A DNA stretch of 7,161 bases from an uncultured Clostridia bacterium. GTDB lineage: Bacteria > Bacillota > Clostridia > TANB77 > CAG-508. Shown one piece after another: positions 5,491-7,161 of this stretch; positions within the stretch are counted from its first letter, which is position 1; each line of letters opens with the position of its first letter. Location: positions 1 through 7,161 of the forward strand of contig CANRFS010000066.1 of NCBI GenBank assembly GCA_947629965.1, in the 5' to 3' direction. The notes under the pieces were generated by a model that saw nothing but the letters and a program-made list of their open reading frames with translations, did not search any database and was not told where the DNA came from. A program made the translations under genes and the position numbers.

Positions 5491-6831
5491 CATTGAACCT
5501 ATTTGTGTAAGTGATTCATAATCTATTGGGGTATCTAAATGTTCTGCTGGAATACATCCTCCTGAAGGTCCACCTGTTTGTGCAGCTTTAAATTTATGTC
5601 CGTTTGGGATTCCTCCACCTATATCAAATACTATTTCTCTTAAAGTTGTTCCCATAGGTACTTCAACAAGTCCAACATTTACAACGTTTCCTCCAAGTGC
5701 AAATACTTTGGTTCCTTTTGATTTTTCTGTTCCTATTGAACTATACCATTTTGCTCCATTTAATATTATTTTTGTAATATTTGCATAAGTTTCTACATTG
5801 TTAATTAATGTAGGTTTTCCCCACAATCCAACATTTGCTGGGAATGGTGGTTTTATTCTTGGTCTTCCTGATTTTCCTTCTATTGACTCTAAAAGCGCTG
5901 TTTCTTCTCCACAAACAAAGGCTCCTGCTCCAAGTCTTACTTCTAAGTCAAAATCGAAGTCTGTTCCGAAGATTTTTTTACCTAATATTCCATATTCTTT
6001 TGCTTGATCTATTGCTGTTTGAAATCTATGTACTGCAATTGGATATTCTGCTCTTACATAAATATATCCTTTGTTTGCTCCTATTGCATATCCAGCTATC
6101 ATCATAGCTTCTATAACGCAGTGTGGATCACCCTCTAATATACTTCTATCCATAAATGCACCTGGATCACCTTCGTCTGCATTACATACTACATATTTTT
6201 GGTCTCCTTCTGCAATTTTTGTAAACAACCATTTTTTACCTGTTGGGAAACCTGCTCCTCCTCTACCACGAAGTCCAGATTCTGTAACTTCATTTATTAC
6301 TTCATCTGGTGTCATTTCAAATAATACTTTTTCTAAAGCTTTATATCCGTCAAAAGCTATGTATTCATCAATATTTTCTGGATCTATTATTCCACAATTT
6401 TTTAATGCTATTCTTTTTTGCTTCTTGTAGAAATTTAATTCGTCTAATCTTTGAACTACTGAATTATCTATATCTTTGCAAAGCAATCTTTCTACTATTT
6501 TACCTTCCAATATATGTGTATTTATTATTTCTTCGCAGTCTTCTGGCTTTACCATTGCATAAAATGTATCTTCTGGTCTTATTATAACTATTGGTCCTTT
6601 TGCACATAGTCCAAAACATCCAGTTTGAACTACTCTTACATTTTTAATGTTTTTTTCTTCTATAATTTTTCTAAAATTTTCAATAATTTTAGGAGATTTA
6701 GAAGATGTGCAACCTGTTCCATGGCACACTAAAATGTGCTTTTCTCTAGTATTTGCTTTTAAATTAACACGCAAATCTAATTCTTTTCTTTTTTCTTCTC
6801 TTATTTGTTTAATTTCTTCTAGAGTCTTCAT
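5458..6831 (-). CDS. hydB: HydB N-terminal part: NAD(H)/FMN-binding NuoF-like subunit of bifurcating hydrogenase
   Basis: The subunit that oxidises or reduces NAD(H) through FMN in the HydABC complex; cytosolic. Residues 30-115 are a thioredoxin-like [2Fe-2S] domain (CHGTGC with C36/C41, CFGLC with C72/C76). The flavin and NAD domain follows: GLRGRGGAGFPTG at 186-198, CNADEGDPGAF at 216-226, GAGAFVCGEETAL at 301-313. An SLBB-type segment covers about 372-420 (KVFALGGNVVNVGLVEVPMG). The protein follows the family to GSMMGS (445-450), then runs seven off-frame residues (RWINCNG) to a TGA. The rest of HydB is in the next frame at 4974-5465. The ATG at 6831 has AGGAGG just upstream, inside the last codons of hydC, whose stop is one base away, so the two are translationally coupled. 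The N-terminal thioredoxin-like domain and the ferredoxin tail mark HydB rather than plain complex I NuoF. Confidence 0.92.
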   Translation of the reverse strand: MKTLEEIKQIREEKRKELDLRVNLKANTREKHILVCHGTGCTSSKSPKIIENFRKIIEEKNIKNVRVVQTGCFGLCAKGPIVIIRPEDTFYAMVKPEDCEEIINTHILEGKIVERLLCKDIDNSVVQRLDELNFYKKQKRIALKNCGIIDPENIDEYIAFDGYKALEKVLFEMTPDEVINEVTESGLRGRGGAGFPTGKKWLFTKIAEGDQKYVVCNADEGDPGAFMDRSILEGDPHCVIEAMMIAGYAIGANKGYIYVRAEYPIAVHRFQTAIDQAKEYGILGKKIFGTDFDFDLEVRLGAGAFVCGEETALLESIEGKSGRPRIKPPFPANVGLWGKPTLINNVETYANITKIILNGAKWYSSIGTEKSKGTKVFALGGNVVNVGLVEVPMGTTLREIVFDIGGGIPNGHKFKAAQTGGPSGGCIPAEHLDTPIDYESLTQIGSMMGSRWINCNG

Positions 6832-6832
6832 C

Positions 6833-7161
6833 TTAGTCCTCCTTTTTCATATATTCATCAATAACTTTATCAAGTAATTCTGGTGTAGCCTTTCCATAAA
6901 CCTCTCCATTTACAGTAAATACTGGTGCTAGGCCACATGCACCTATACATCTTGTTGCTTCTATAGAAAATTTTCCGTCTTTAGTTGTTTCTCCAACATC
7001 TATTCCTAGTTTTTGTTTTAATCTGTCTAATATTTTTTCTGATCCTTTAACAAAGCAAGCTGTTCCAAGGCATACTGCTACATTATATTTTCCTTTTGGT
7101 TTTAGAGTAAATCTTGCATAAAATGTAATTACTCCATAAACTTCTGCCATTGGAATATTTA
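6833..7161 (-). CDS. hydC: HydC / NuoE-like thioredoxin-like [2Fe-2S] subunit (5' end outside window)
   Basis: Electron-transfer subunit of the HydABC complex, homologous to the 24-kDa NuoE subunit of complex I. The four [2Fe-2S] ligands are visible in VCLGTAC (C-x4-C) and RCIGACGLAP (C-x3-C), preceded by PMAEVYGVITFYARF and followed by the usual tail TPELLDKVIDEY. The ATG at 7150 is internal: upstream codons stay in frame to the edge and give the family residues N-I-P before MAEVYGV. About 50 N-terminal residues are therefore expected beyond the window, with the operon promoter. It ends in TAA one base before the hydB ATG, and its last codons carry the hydB ribosome site. Confidence 0.92.
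   Translation of the reverse strand, partial: NIPMAEVYGVITFYARFTLKPKGKYNVAVCLGTACFVKGSEKILDRLKQKLGIDVGETTKDGKFSIEATRCIGACGLAPVFTVNGEVYGKATPELLDKVIDEYMKKED

Noticed and set aside
5798..6877. Plus-strand open frames across hydB
   Set aside because: Antisense shadows of conserved NuoF-like coding sequence with no family resemblance of their own.

Overview
The window comes from a low-GC, strictly anaerobic, fermentative bacterium, most likely a member of the Clostridia (Firmicutes). The evidence is strongly A/T-rich DNA, Arg codons that are mostly AGA, Shine-Dalgarno sites of the AGGAGG type, an oxygen-sensitive class III ribonucleotide reductase, and a trimeric NAD-linked [FeFe]-hydrogenase. 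The genus cannot be told from the sequence.

Layout. 1-1499 (minus): N-terminal 499 residues of the anaerobic ribonucleotide reductase NrdD, cut by the left edge. 1500-1902: a 403-base divergent intergenic region with a likely nrdD promoter, two abutting perfect 14-bp palindromes, a promoter for the gene on the right, and a long nested inverted-repeat structure that would form the 5' leader of that gene. 1903-2520 (plus): a Crp/Fnr-family regulator. 2569-3091 (minus): a compact ParE/RelE-type toxin-antitoxin pair behind a perfect-consensus promoter. 3158-3189: an intrinsic terminator for the operon that follows. 3208-7161 (minus): an operon in the transcribed order hydC (nuoE-like, 5' end outside the window), hydB (nuoF-like, broken in two frames), hydA (catalytic [FeFe]-hydrogenase).

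How the genes fit together. HydA, HydB and HydC match the soluble bifurcating/confurcating hydrogenase, which couples NADH and reduced ferredoxin oxidation to H2 formation, or the reverse. NrdD makes deoxynucleotides without oxygen. The regulator between them and divergent from nrdD is a plausible redox or anaerobiosis switch: a palindrome sits where a class II Crp/Fnr activator would bind relative to the predicted nrdD start. That link is inference.

Most worth attention. (1) The regulator's leader is predicted to fold into a 15-bp outer helix that pairs the transcript 5' end with the bases just upstream of the ribosome binding site, enclosing a 24-bp helix that closes a three-way junction. 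(2) hydB carries one extra base inside a highly conserved stretch, so its iron-sulfur C-terminal part lies in another frame behind an 8-base overlap. (3) The toxin-antitoxin transcript is predicted to start exactly on a 17-base sequence whose inverse complement lies just after the toxin gene. (4) The toxin-antitoxin promoter is embedded in the hydrogenase terminator.
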